Shown: positions 17,851 through 26,162, counted from the first letter of the stretch. The stretch: 64,000 bases of DNA from Pirellulales bacterium (GCA_020846145.1 JADLEL010000007.1:1-64000), one strand, 5' to 3'. The notes: generated from the sequence alone by a model not told the origin. Numbers and translations: made by a program.

Positions 17851-18302
17851 GAGCGGTTCAATCGTCTATACTGCATTCGGTTGAGCTTGTCCAATTTCAA
17901 GCGAGCCGGTGGATTTATCCTCTCAGCTAGAAATGTGGGATTGCTTGGCGATTCCAGCCGAGGAGACAGTCCCCAACACCCCCCCAATCGGCTGGTTCGC
18001 CGGCATGTCGAATAGCGAAAATTTCTAACGAATACAATATCTACCCCGCGCGGTCATTGTCGCGAAAACTTTCACCAGTGGAGACATTTGTCTCATATCT
18101 GGCAGTTTGCATTATAACTGGACTTTTGCAAATTGCGAATTCGCGATCCACTCCCCCTCTGAGTGAGGGATTTGGTGAGGGCTGTTTCGGCAAAAATGAC
18201 TTGCCTTGTTTATCCGTTTTACCAAGACTTCACCCCCTGCCCCTCTTCCAAATGGGGAGGGGCAAAATTTGCAAAAGTTCAGTTATAACTCACAAACATG
18301 CC
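17851..18302. other. Gene-free region at the left edge of the sulfur cassette
   Basis: About 450 bp without a credible gene. By eye it is more AT-rich than the surroundings. It contains a GACAGTCCCC repeat half-site near 17965 and the palindromic element at 18111-18290. Confidence 0.55.
18111..18290. repeat. 180-bp element with terminal inverted repeats
   Basis: ATTATAACTGGACTTTTGCA (18111-18130, continuing AATT) and its inverted copy AATTTGCAAAAGTTCAGT (18267-18284, continuing TATAAT-like bases) form arms of about 24 bp with one mismatch. The interior has no reading frame. The shape is that of a MITE or large REP-type element. It ends 13 bp before the promoter of the ArsR gene. Confidence 0.65.
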
Positions 18303-18331
18303 TTGACTTGCCGAAATAGCTTATGTATTAT
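18303..18331 (+). promoter_or_regulatory. Sigma-70 promoter of the ArsR-rhodanese operon
   Basis: TTGACT (18303-18308), 17-nt spacer, TATTAT (18326-18331). One of the best housekeeping promoter matches in the window, 27 bp before the start codon, so the transcript has a very short leader. Confidence 0.65.
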
Positions 18332-18353
18332 TCAATTAAACAATTGAGTATTA
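18327..18353. promoter_or_regulatory. Likely ArsR-type operator
   Basis: TCAATT (18332-18337) and AATTGA (18342-18347) form a perfect dyad around AAAC, within a longer imperfect dyad (ATTATTCAATT...AATTGAGTATTAT). AT-rich dyads with TTCAA-type half-sites overlapping the -10 region are typical of autoregulated ArsR/SmtB genes. Confidence 0.6.
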
Positions 18354-18357
18354 TACT

Positions 18358-19062
18358 ATGGACTCCAACCGGCAATTTACTGACGTTATTTACGATCAAT
18401 TCGCGCGTATCGGTAGGGCGGTAGCCAGCCCAAAGCGAATCGAGCTCCTGGACCTACTGTGCCAAGGGCCGAGGAGTGTGGAAGCTCTCGCCGCTTTGAC
18501 TGGCCTATCTGAAGCCAATGCCTCGCAGCACCTCAAGGTTTTGCGGGGAGCGCGTTTGGTGGAGGCCGAGAAAATGGGGGTGAGGGTCGTTTATCGACTT
18601 AGCGGACAAGAGGTAGCCGATTTTATCCGCAGTCTTCGCACCTTAGCAGAGATGCGTCTCGCCGAAGTAGAGCAGACTGTTCGGATTTTTCTGAAAGGCC
18701 ATCAGGGATTTGCGGGAGCGAACCGGGAAGAGTTACTTCGGCGTGTTCGCAACGGAGAAGTGACGGTGCTTGATGTACGACCAATTGAGGAGTTTCGCGC
18801 CGGCCACCTGCCTCAGGCTATCTCCATACCGTTGGAAGAATTGAACACCCGTCTAGGAGACCTGCCCAAAGATCGGGAGATCGTGGCCTATTGTCGAGGT
18901 CCGTACTGTGTCCTCGCGATCGAGGCCGTGGAATCGCTCAAGAGGGCGGGCTTTCGCGCGGCTCGATTGGATTTAAGCATTTGGGACTGGAAAGCGAGGG
19001 GGCTGCCGGTCGAGACCGGTAGTTCCCTTGCGCAGGAGGAAGTACGCAATGCGGCCTATTAA
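18358..19062 (+). CDS. ArsR-family regulator fused to a rhodanese domain
   Basis: 234 residues. Residues about 10-105 form a winged helix of the ArsR type (IELLDLLCQGPRSVEALAAL, then SEANASQHLKVLRGARLVEA). Residues about 125-225 form a rhodanese domain (VTVLDVRPIEEFRAGHLPQA, then IVAYCRGPYCVLAIEAVESL). The active-site loop CRGPYC keeps the catalytic Cys plus a second Cys. The usual ArsR metal-site cysteines are not evident, so the rhodanese Cys (persulfide state) may be the signal input; that is inference. Start ATG 18358, behind a strong promoter/operator. The stop overlaps the next gene by 14 bp. First gene of a sulfur-handling operon, probably autoregulated. Confidence 0.9.
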   Translation: MDSNRQFTDVIYDQFARIGRAVASPKRIELLDLLCQGPRSVEALAALTGLSEANASQHLKVLRGARLVEAEKMGVRVVYRLSGQEVADFIRSLRTLAEMRLAEVEQTVRIFLKGHQGFAGANREELLRRVRNGEVTVLDVRPIEEFRAGHLPQAISIPLEELNTRLGDLPKDREIVAYCRGPYCVLAIEAVESLKRAGFRAARLDLSIWDWKARGLPVETGSSLAQEEVRNAAY

Positions 19063-19705
19063 CCTTACTTGGTTAACTCTTGGTGGCCTCATCATTCTGG
19101 GATTGCTTTTCTGGACGCCCCTGGCCTATTTCGCGGCGGCAATGATGATTTTCGCCGGGCTAGCCAATATCTGTCTATGGGAGAGGTTTTTTACCAAAAC
19201 TTTCGGCGCTGCGAATTCCCGTTCGAGAATCACCGGCGTCAGGATTTCAGATGCAGTACGGGCCGATTGTTTGTCCGCAGGGCAGACTCCTCGTCCTGTC
19301 GCTGAAGATCGCGGCGAGGAACGGAACGGAGAACGGATTTCCAGCGAAGGCCGAGAGACGAGCGGCGGACGAAGGAGCAAAGAGATGAAAATGGGATTGG
19401 TGCTCTCCACGAACGATCCCGAAACCAATTACAACGCGCTGCGCCTGGCGAACTTCTGCAAAGCTCAGGGTGATGAAGTCGCGGTTTTTCTTCTCGGAAA
19501 AGGTGTGGAGGTTGACCGGATCAACAGCGAGAAATTCGAGGTGCGCGGACAAGCTGAAGCGCTGCTCAAAGCGGGCGGGCGCATTGCTGCTTGCGGCACG
19601 TGCCTGCGGGTGAGGAGCCTAGAAGGATCGGAGACGTGTCCTATCTCAACCATGAAGGACCTCTATGAGTTGATACGGGAATCCGACCGTGTTGTCAGCT
19701 TTTAG
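19049..19705 (+). CDS. Membrane segment plus DsrE-like sulfur-relay domain, apparent fusion
   Basis: 218 residues from ATG 19049, which has an AGGAGG Shine-Dalgarno at 19034-19039 and overlaps the ArsR gene. Residues 1-50 hold a hydrophobic hairpin (LTLGGLIILGLLFWTPLAYF) resembling small YgaP/DUF2892-type membrane proteins. Residues 55-112 are charged and low in structure. Residues 113-218 form a DsrE/DsrF-like domain (MGLVLSTNDPETNYNALRLA ... GGRIAACGTCLRVRS ... CPISTMKDLYELI) with Cys 182, 185 and 197 as possible persulfide carriers. An internal ATG at 19385 with its own AAGGAG (19372-19377) could start the DsrE part separately. So this may be one fused gene or two genes joined by a deletion. 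Confidence 0.75.
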   Translation: MRPINLTWLTLGGLIILGLLFWTPLAYFAAAMMIFAGLANICLWERFFTKTFGAANSRSRITGVRISDAVRADCLSAGQTPRPVAEDRGEERNGERISSEGRETSGGRRSKEMKMGLVLSTNDPETNYNALRLANFCKAQGDEVAVFLLGKGVEVDRINSEKFEVRGQAEALLKAGGRIAACGTCLRVRSLEGSETCPISTMKDLYELIRESDRVVSF

Positions 19706-19739
19706 GTTGAGAATTCCCCGGTTACGGAGGACGGAAACA

Positions 19740-20921
19740 ATGCGTCGCGTTTATCTCGACTACAACGCCAGCACTCCTATCGCTCCGGAAGTCGTGGAAG
19801 CGATGAGTGGTTCTCTGAAAGCGAACTTCGGCAATCCATCAAGTTCCCATTGGGCTGGAAGGCCGGCACGGGCAGCCGTGGCGCAGGCGCGCAAGCAAAT
19901 TGCCGCTTTGCTGGGGGCTTCGCCGGATGAAATTGTGTTTACCAGCGGCGGGAGCGAGGCGAATAACTACGCCATCAAGGGCGCGTTCATGGCCCTGCGC
20001 AGCCGCGGCCGTCACATTATCACCACGCGAATCGAACACCCATCCGTCATCCAGCCCTGCCGTCATTTAGAAACGTTGGGCGCCGAGGTGACGTATGTTC
20101 CGGTAGATTGCACGGGGACGGTCGATCCGGATGACATCCGTAAAGCGATCACGAACCGAACCATTTTAATTTCGGTGATGCACGCCAACAACGAGGTGGG
20201 AACCATCCAACCGATTGCCGAAATTTCCCGTCTTGCCCATGAACGCGGGTTGTTGTTCCACACTGACGCAGCCCAGACCGTGGGCAAAATTAGCACGCGG
20301 GTTGAGGAGCTTGGGGTAGATCTGTTGTCGATTGCGGGGCACAAGTTTCATGCACCCAAAGGAGTAGGAGCGCTATATGTTCGGCAGGGCGTCGCGCTGG
20401 AATCCCTCATCCACGGCGCGGGGCATGAAGGGGGGCGTCGCGCGGGAACGGAAAATGTCCTTCTGGATGTCGGATTGGGAGCCGCGTGCGAACTGGCACG
20501 GCCTCGCATCGGCAGGCAGTCGGAGGTTCGGCAACTCCGCGACCTGCTCTGGGCACGGTTGCTGGAGTCATTTGGCAATCATGTCGTTCTCAACGGCCAT
20601 CCAGAACATCGTTTACCCAATACGGTGAATGTTTCATTTGTTGGCAAGGTGGGAGCGGATATTCTGTCAAAGTTGCCCGACGTGGCCGCATCAACCGGCT
20701 CGGCATGCCACGACGGGGCGGTAGAACTCTCGCCAGTCCTCCGAGCGATGGGGATTCAGCCGAATTTTGGCATGGGGGCCATTCGCTTTAGTATGGGGAT
20801 GGACACTACCTCGAAGGAGATCGAGTGGGTCGTGGATCGCTTGAGACAAGCGATGGGCTTCACCAATGAAAGTTGCATGGAGATGGAAGAAGACGAGTTC
20901 GTGCCGGACTATAGCATCTGA
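19740..20921 (+). CDS. Cysteine desulfurase (NifS/IscS family)
   Basis: 393 residues from ATG 19740 with GGAGG at 19726-19730. PLP fold-type I enzyme that strips sulfur (or selenium) from cysteine and hands it on as a persulfide. Motifs: YLDYNASTPI at the start, IVFTSGGSEANNYAIKGAFM, HANNEVGTIQPI, HTDAAQTVGKI, the PLP lysine in SIAGHKFHAPKGVGALYV, and AGTENV. The catalytic Cys loop is STGSACHDGAVELSPVL, of the longer class I/NifS type. The C-terminal tail is acidic (MEMEEDEFVPDYSI). Together with the rhodanese and DsrE proteins upstream it makes a sulfur-relay operon. No IscU or other Fe-S scaffold gene is adjacent, so delivery may be to a dedicated target rather than general cluster assembly. 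Confidence 0.92.
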   Translation: MRRVYLDYNASTPIAPEVVEAMSGSLKANFGNPSSSHWAGRPARAAVAQARKQIAALLGASPDEIVFTSGGSEANNYAIKGAFMALRSRGRHIITTRIEHPSVIQPCRHLETLGAEVTYVPVDCTGTVDPDDIRKAITNRTILISVMHANNEVGTIQPIAEISRLAHERGLLFHTDAAQTVGKISTRVEELGVDLLSIAGHKFHAPKGVGALYVRQGVALESLIHGAGHEGGRRAGTENVLLDVGLGAACELARPRIGRQSEVRQLRDLLWARLLESFGNHVVLNGHPEHRLPNTVNVSFVGKVGADILSKLPDVAASTGSACHDGAVELSPVLRAMGIQPNFGMGAIRFSMGMDTTSKEIEWVVDRLRQAMGFTNESCMEMEEDEFVPDYSI

Positions 20922-20961
20922 TGGATCGCGGAGATTTCTATCGAGTCAACACGCGATCCTA

Positions 20962-21378
20962 TTATTCGGGCGCGATCGTCGGCACGACCGTCCGATTCGA
21001 CTTGCGATAGATGCGGAAATCGCGGTCGAGAGTCAAAACGGAACTGCCTGGGATCGTCTCGGCCATGCGCACCAAACAGGCGTCGGCCAGCGACATGGGA
21101 ACGTTGGCGTATTTCTTGAGCGATTGGGATATAGGTTCCAAGTGGTCTTCCAAGTGAAAGGCAATTCGCACTACGCCTCGACGGACAAAATCCAAAATTG
21201 TGTTGCTGCCGTTGGGAATTGCCCGCACCAAATAACATGCTTCGGCGAGTACGGGTTCGCACGTCAACAGGGGACGTTCGATATTCGTCCATTGTTCCGC
21301 CGACCATGCGTGGAAAATGTCATTGCGAAAAAGGTGCGCGACCAACGGCCCGGTATCCAGAATCACGAGACCTTTCAT
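20962..21378 (-). CDS. vapC: PIN-domain toxin (VapC-like)
   Basis: 138 residues. The PIN-domain acidic residues are present: LVILDTGPLVA (first Asp), LTCEPVLAEACYLV (Glu), MSLADACLVRMAE (Asp), and SVLTLDRDFRIYR (last Asp). VapC-type PIN proteins are Mg-dependent RNases. The start ATG overlaps the stop of the upstream antitoxin gene by 4 bp, the usual VapBC arrangement. It converges on the cysteine desulfurase gene with a 40-bp gap. Confidence 0.88.
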   Translation of the reverse strand: MKGLVILDTGPLVAHLFRNDIFHAWSAEQWTNIERPLLTCEPVLAEACYLVRAIPNGSNTILDFVRRGVVRIAFHLEDHLEPISQSLKKYANVPMSLADACLVRMAETIPGSSVLTLDRDFRIYRKSNRTVVPTIAPE

Positions 21379-21614
21379 TGACCGAAACCTTCCATGTAAT
21401 TCTTATTTGTCGAAAGATCGGGGGGACCGTCGAAAATTCCACAAAGATCGGCGGTCAAATCATAACAGGAAACCTTTTTCGCCGGGGCGGTTCCGTTAAG
21501 ATAATCTTCCAAGACCTCTCGCACCACGGCCGACTTGGTCCGCTTGGACCGGCGCGCCGCCGCGGAAAGTTTGGAATCCAACGCTTCGGGCAATTTGAGG
21601 GAAATGGTTTTCAT
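21375..21614 (-). CDS. vapB: Ribbon-helix-helix antitoxin of the PIN toxin pair
   Basis: 79 residues. The N-terminal MKTISLKLPEALDSKLSAAA segment and following KRTKSAVVREVLEDYL form a CopG/MetJ-type ribbon-helix-helix DNA-binding fold; the acidic C-terminus (LCGIFDGPPDLSTNKNYMEG) is the likely toxin-binding part. Translationally coupled to the PIN gene (ATGA overlap). Expected to repress its own promoter in the 60-bp gap to mqnD. The short leader CATAATTGTAATACC near 21640 is AT-rich but I do not assign exact promoter boxes. Confidence 0.87.
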   Translation of the reverse strand: MKTISLKLPEALDSKLSAAARRSKRTKSAVVREVLEDYLNGTAPAKKVSCYDLTADLCGIFDGPPDLSTNKNYMEGFGQ

Positions 21615-21674
21615 GCGATCACCGTATTACCTTTCTGCCATAATTGTAATACCTTTATCCGCGGATGTCAAGCG

Positions 21675-22532
21675 TTACTCCGCGAATTCCGGCGCCACCA
21701 GAGCGGGAATCGCGCCGGCACGGTGTCCCCGGGCGAGCAGTTCGGCGACGGCTTGACGGCCTTTCGGCCCGAAATCGAGCGTCCAGTCGTTGACGTACAT
21801 CTGCACGAAGCGGTCGGCTTGGCGGGAATCCAGGCCGCGGCTGAAACTCAACGCGTAGTCCAACGCTTCTTCGCGATGCTCCAATCCGTAGGCAATGCTC
21901 TCCTTGAGCAGCCGCTGCACGTCGCGGATGACCCTTGGCCCCAAATCCTTGCGGACCGCGTTGGCTCCCAGCGGCAACGGCAAACCGGTCTCGTCGAACC
22001 ACCACTGGCCGGTATCGATAATCAGTTCCAGCTTTTGGTTGCCGTAAGTGAGTTGCCCCTCGTGAATGACCAGCCCGGCGTCGATTTTCCGGCCTTCGTG
22101 CTCGCCGGCGGCGACGGCATCGAGGATTTTATCGAAGGGCACGACCACGTAGGGATATTTTCCGCCCAGGCAGAGCTGCAGGGCGAGAAAGGCGGTGGTC
22201 AATTCGCCGGGCACGGCGAACGTCGCCGCCTTCAAGGTTTCGAGCGGCATTTTCCCTTTCGCCACGACGATCGGCCCGTAGCGATCGCCCATGCTCGCGC
22301 CGCACGTGCAAAGCATATAGCGGTCGGTGAGAAAGGCATAGGCGTGAACGCTGACGGCGGTAAGTTCGAGTTCGCCTCGGAAGGCGCGGCGGTTGAGGGT
22401 TTCGATATCGACCAGTTCGTGGACGAAGCGGTAGCGGCCGGTATCGATTTTCCCGTTCGCCAGGGCGTGAAACATGAAGGCGTCGTCGGCGTCGGGGCTA
22501 TGGCCGACGCGAATCGTAATCGTGGAATCCAT
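21675..22532 (-). CDS. mqnD: 1,4-dihydroxy-6-naphthoate synthase (futalosine pathway)
   Basis: 285 residues, the length of MqnD. It has a periplasmic-binding-protein-like fold but no signal peptide, as expected for the cytoplasmic enzyme that converts cyclic dehypoxanthinyl futalosine to dihydroxynaphthoate in menaquinone synthesis. Family blocks: GHSPDADDAFMFHALANGKI, LTAVSVHAYAFLTDRYMLCT, GPIVVAKGKM, AGLVIHEGQLTYG (with the His of the active site), and a C-terminal MYVNDWTLDFGPKGRQAV. Other mqn genes are not in the window. It shows that the quinone pool for the complex I encoded here is probably menaquinone. Confidence 0.92.
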   Translation of the reverse strand: MDSTITIRVGHSPDADDAFMFHALANGKIDTGRYRFVHELVDIETLNRRAFRGELELTAVSVHAYAFLTDRYMLCTCGASMGDRYGPIVVAKGKMPLETLKAATFAVPGELTTAFLALQLCLGGKYPYVVVPFDKILDAVAAGEHEGRKIDAGLVIHEGQLTYGNQKLELIIDTGQWWFDETGLPLPLGANAVRKDLGPRVIRDVQRLLKESIAYGLEHREEALDYALSFSRGLDSRQADRFVQMYVNDWTLDFGPKGRQAVAELLARGHRAGAIPALVAPEFAE

Positions 22533-22659
22533 CGCGGCGTGGCTCCAAGAATATTCGGGGATACGCTATTTTGCGGTAGTATATCGCGATTGCATCATCG
22601 CTACAAGGACGGGCGGGAAGAGGTGCGGTTCTAACGTGCACTTCTCGCAATAATTCAAC

Positions 22660-22812
22660 ACGGAGACGCGGAGGACACGGAGAAGAAGGATCGATAGGTA
22701 TTTTTTCGCAAGGAACTTTCTGAAATAGCATGAAATCAATAATTCGATTTATAAGCGAATTTTTCGACATTCGTGGTCAAATACTCCGTGGCCTCCGTGT
22801 CTCCGTGGTGAG
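22660..22812. repeat. Inverted CACGGAG-type repeat
   Basis: AACACGGAGACGCGGAGG (22659-22676, continuing ACACGGAG) and its complement CTCCGTGGCCTCCGTGTCTC (22787-22806, continuing CGTGGTGAG) flank about 100 bp without genes. This class of repeat (cacggagacacggagg) recurs in many bacterial genomes; here it lies between mqnD and fliS. Confidence 0.75.
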
Positions 22813-22821
22813 ATATCCGGG

Positions 22822-23313
22822 CTATGCTTCCACCGAGAAACCGGTCCAAGGGAGATCGTCGAAAGCGTTGAAGACCGGGGCGGGCGGGAGGCTTTCCGAG
22901 GCGGCGGGAATGAACTCCGTCTGCTCGCCGGTCGCTTTTCCGCCGAGTTTATCGCAAATCCGCCGCCACGTTTCCCGTTCCACGTTCAACACGCGCAGCG
23001 CGTCGTCCAGGTTTTTCTCGTCGCGGTCGGCGGCGGCTTCCATCAGGCTGCGGAGGATGAACAGGTAGATGCCGGCGACGTTTTTCACGAGGTCCGATCG
23101 GTCCTCGAAATCCAAGGAGGAAAGGATTTCGCCCACGATTTTTTGCGCGCGGATCAAGCAATGGAAGGCCGGTTGGTTCTCGTTCTCGCGCCAATGCCGC
23201 CGCGCGGCTTCCACGGAGCGGATCGCGGCTTCGATCAGCATGAGTTGGAGCTTCTGCGGCGCGGCGGTCATCACTTCCGTCGCGAGATAGCTGTCCGAGG
23301 CGTTGATGTTCAT
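22822..23313 (-). CDS. fliS: Flagellin export chaperone FliS
   Basis: 163 residues; helical bundle that caps the flagellin C-terminus in the cytoplasm and delivers it to the type III export gate. The typical block is APQKLQLMLIEAAIRSVEAA near the start and the SSLDFEDRSDLVKNVAGIYL segment, then FILRSLMEAA. A 35-residue C-terminal extension (EQTEFIPAASESLPPAPVFN) exceeds the usual length of about 130. It follows fliD with a 17-bp gap and is the last gene of the leftward flagellar group. Confidence 0.92.
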   Translation of the reverse strand: MNINASDSYLATEVMTAAPQKLQLMLIEAAIRSVEAARRHWRENENQPAFHCLIRAQKIVGEILSSLDFEDRSDLVKNVAGIYLFILRSLMEAAADRDEKNLDDALRVLNVERETWRRICDKLGGKATGEQTEFIPAASESLPPAPVFNAFDDLPWTGFSVEA

Positions 23314-23330
23314 GGCACGATCTTCAACCG

Positions 23331-26162
23331 TTAATTGCCGTTCGAGAAGAGGCCGTTGCCGCCGTTATTGTAATCGGTGATCCAGTCGATGGAGCTTAAG
23401 GCATTCAAGTTGCTCTGCAATTTGGAGACGGCAAGCTCCATGTTGTAGAACTTGATGAGGAGCAGGTCGCGGTCTTGGTCGAGCCGCGCTTGCATGGCCT
23501 CGATTTGGGCCTTATTTTCGCGGATCGTTTTGTCGAGGCCGTTGATATTCAGCGCGAGCAGCGAATTGCCCTCTCCGCTCAACGAGTCGAGGAGGCTCTT
23601 GAATTTATCGGACGCGCCGGCGGTTTTTGTCGTGAAAAACTGCTTGACGCCTTCGAGATCGGCGGCCAGCCGCGTCTCGAGCCGCGCGGCATCCAAGGCG
23701 AGCGTGCCGTCGGCCTTGACGGTGAAGCCGAGCGCGAATAACGAATGGATCGAGCCCGCGTCGTCGAACTCGCTCGTCAACAATTCGTACATGCGGCTGC
23801 CCAATTGCAGTGCCGCCGTATCGCCGGTCAAGACCGAGGCGGTGTTGGTCGTCTCGTCGTAGGCCATGTCTTCCGACAACTTCTTTTGAAATTGGTTGAA
23901 GGCCGAAACCAGCGATTGCATCTGGGTTACGATGGAGGACGTGTCGCTGGAGACCGTAACATTGACGGCGGCGCCGGAGACGCCCTGGATCGTGAGCGCG
24001 GCGCCCGGCAACACTTGGTCAAAGGTGTTGGTTCGCGAAGAGGCGAGCACCCGCGAAGCCGCGCCGCTCGATCCGAGAAAGAGCAGGGCGTCTTGGGCCT
24101 GGGCATTTTCCGCGAAAACCAGCGGCGCGATCGAGGTGTCGAGCAAAAATCGGCCGGAGGCGCCCGTCGAATTGCCGGCGATCGCCAGCCGATAGGGCCG
24201 GTTCGATCCGTCGTTCAGGATCGAGGCCGTAACGCCCGCGCCCAGCGCGTTGATTTGGTCGCGGAGATTTTCGAGCGTGTCGGTGTTCTTCAGCGTGACG
24301 GTGCGGGTCAGGGAGCCATCGACGACTTGCGCGTTCTGGCCGCCGATGACGACGAATTTCGGCTTCCCCAGGAGATTGAGGTCCTTGGCCGTGGTGGAGC
24401 CGGCGTCCTCGACTTTGATCTCGCCGCCGCCGTCGGCCAGATCGCGAATGACGATGCCGTCGCCGGTATCGTTGATGTCGGCATGGACTTTGGCATGGAG
24501 CAGCGCGGCGTTGACGGCTTGGAGAAGCTCGCCCACGGTGGAGATTTTTTTCCCGTTGATGGTTTTGGCGAGATCGATTTTATCGTTGCCGCCCAGGCTG
24601 TCGGTAATGCGGATGCTGCCGAGGACCACGCCGGCGCCGCCGTTCAATTCGGCAAGCAGCGTGTTATAGCCGACGGTTTGCAGACGTAGATCGCCGCCGA
24701 CCAACGAAGCGGCGGCCGTATTTCCGGCGATTTTCAGTTTGTCGGCCGTGCCTATTCCGTCGCCGCCGTTGGCCACGAGGAGATTTCCCGTGCCGCCGCT
24801 GTTGTCGGTCAGCAGAATGCCGTTCTTGGCTCGATTGACGCTCGCGGCGATATTCAAGCCGGAGGCATTCAGCGCGTCGAGGACGTCTTCCAGCGTTTGC
24901 GCTTGCGAAAGATCGACGTCGGCGGTTAGCCCCGCGCGGTTGGTAAGCGAGACCGCGCCCAAGGCGCCGAATCCGCGCCCGCCGTTGAGGCTCGATAGCA
25001 GCACGGTTTTCGCGCCGGCCAAAATCTTGCCGCCGACGATGGTTCCCCCCGCGGGATTTCGGGCCAATCCCAAACCTTCGACGGCGCGGGAATCGTTTTC
25101 CGACTGGAATTGGAAGTCGAAACCGCCGGTCGTCAAATCGGTGAGCACCAGGCTTTCGCCGTCGGCGGATATTTCCACTGCCATTTTTCCCGGCGCCGCG
25201 GCGTTGATCTTATCGAGCACGCCGCCGAGAGTTTTTTCGGGGATGGTTTTCGCGATGCCGGTCGCGGGATCGGTCGTGAGGGGCGAGAGGTCGATTTCGC
25301 CCGTCGTGCCGTCGCGCAAGGTGTATTTGATGTCGGCCAGGGAGTTGTGAATGCGAATGCCGAGGCCGTCGTTCAGGGCATTGAGGTCCAGATTTCGGGA
25401 AAGATAAAAGATGTCTTCCCCTTCGGCGGCGTTCGCGGCGATATTGACGTTCGACAGCCCCAACGAAGCGGCCGTGGTCCCCTGGCCTACTTCCTGGACC
25501 ATTAAGTTCGAAGCGGATTGACCGGTCAGATCGACCAGCCGGAGCCGGCCGCCGATAGCTTGCGCGGCGACGTTGATATCCACGTTGTTATTGATGGCGT
25601 CGAGCACGTCGTCGATGTTTTGCGCGGCGGAGAGATCGATCGTCGCCTGATTGCCGCCGCGATCGGTAATGCGGATTTTTCCGGGTTGGAAACCTCGTCC
25701 CCCGCCGATGGAATCGAGGCCGGCCGAGCGTTCGAGATGATCGCCGAAACGAAAGCTTATCGTGCCGCCGCCGAGCGGATCGGTTGCGCTCTGCAATCCA
25801 TCGGAAATGAATTGTTGGGCTTGAGCCGGCCGCAGGGGCGTAAATTGATAGCTTCCCACGGCGGGCGTGCCGGTAACGACGGCGGCGAGCAAACCGGTGT
25901 TGCTGCTCGAGATGCCGGTTGCCTTATAGAGCGCGTTTTGTCCCAGGCCGCCGAAGACGGATTTCAAGGACTGCAAATAGGTGGCCAACTCGGTGTAGGC
26001 CGTTTGGATTTTCGTGAGAGTGTCGTTGCGGGCTTTTAGAAGATCGCGGGGTTTGGCCTGGAGCGCGATAAGCTTTTCGACGGTGCCGCCGATGTCCATC
26101 CCCGTAATCAAACCCAGTGCGGATGAAATCGTGCCCGAACCGGACGAAAGGATTCCCGCCAT
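23331..26162 (-). CDS. fliD: Flagellar filament cap protein FliD, long form with repeated IN modules
   Basis: 943 residues from ATG 26162 (MAGILSSGSGTISSALGLIT); longer starts read upstream have no coding character. The terminal D0/D1 helices are clear: GLITGMDIGGTVEKLIALQA at the N-terminus and QARLDQDRDLLLIKFYNMEL at the C-terminus. The centre holds tandem Flagellin_IN-like modules, near residues 151-237, 259-365, 390-480 and 503-598, with a weaker one at 616-680. Each follows I-x-DxxG...(I/V)DL..A..(I/L)(D/E)DVLDAIN...LxLxD.sGg. Most FliD proteins are 450-650 residues with one or two such modules. It caps the filament and helps fold incoming flagellin. Confidence 0.93.
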   Translation of the reverse strand: MAGILSSGSGTISSALGLITGMDIGGTVEKLIALQAKPRDLLKARNDTLTKIQTAYTELATYLQSLKSVFGGLGQNALYKATGISSSNTGLLAAVVTGTPAVGSYQFTPLRPAQAQQFISDGLQSATDPLGGGTISFRFGDHLERSAGLDSIGGGRGFQPGKIRITDRGGNQATIDLSAAQNIDDVLDAINNNVDINVAAQAIGGRLRLVDLTGQSASNLMVQEVGQGTTAASLGLSNVNIAANAAEGEDIFYLSRNLDLNALNDGLGIRIHNSLADIKYTLRDGTTGEIDLSPLTTDPATGIAKTIPEKTLGGVLDKINAAAPGKMAVEISADGESLVLTDLTTGGFDFQFQSENDSRAVEGLGLARNPAGGTIVGGKILAGAKTVLLSSLNGGRGFGALGAVSLTNRAGLTADVDLSQAQTLEDVLDALNASGLNIAASVNRAKNGILLTDNSGGTGNLLVANGGDGIGTADKLKIAGNTAAASLVGGDLRLQTVGYNTLLAELNGGAGVVLGSIRITDSLGGNDKIDLAKTINGKKISTVGELLQAVNAALLHAKVHADINDTGDGIVIRDLADGGGEIKVEDAGSTTAKDLNLLGKPKFVVIGGQNAQVVDGSLTRTVTLKNTDTLENLRDQINALGAGVTASILNDGSNRPYRLAIAGNSTGASGRFLLDTSIAPLVFAENAQAQDALLFLGSSGAASRVLASSRTNTFDQVLPGAALTIQGVSGAAVNVTVSSDTSSIVTQMQSLVSAFNQFQKKLSEDMAYDETTNTASVLTGDTAALQLGSRMYELLTSEFDDAGSIHSLFALGFTVKADGTLALDAARLETRLAADLEGVKQFFTTKTAGASDKFKSLLDSLSGEGNSLLALNINGLDKTIRENKAQIEAMQARLDQDRDLLLIKFYNMELAVSKLQSNLNALSSIDWITDYNNGGNGLFSNGN

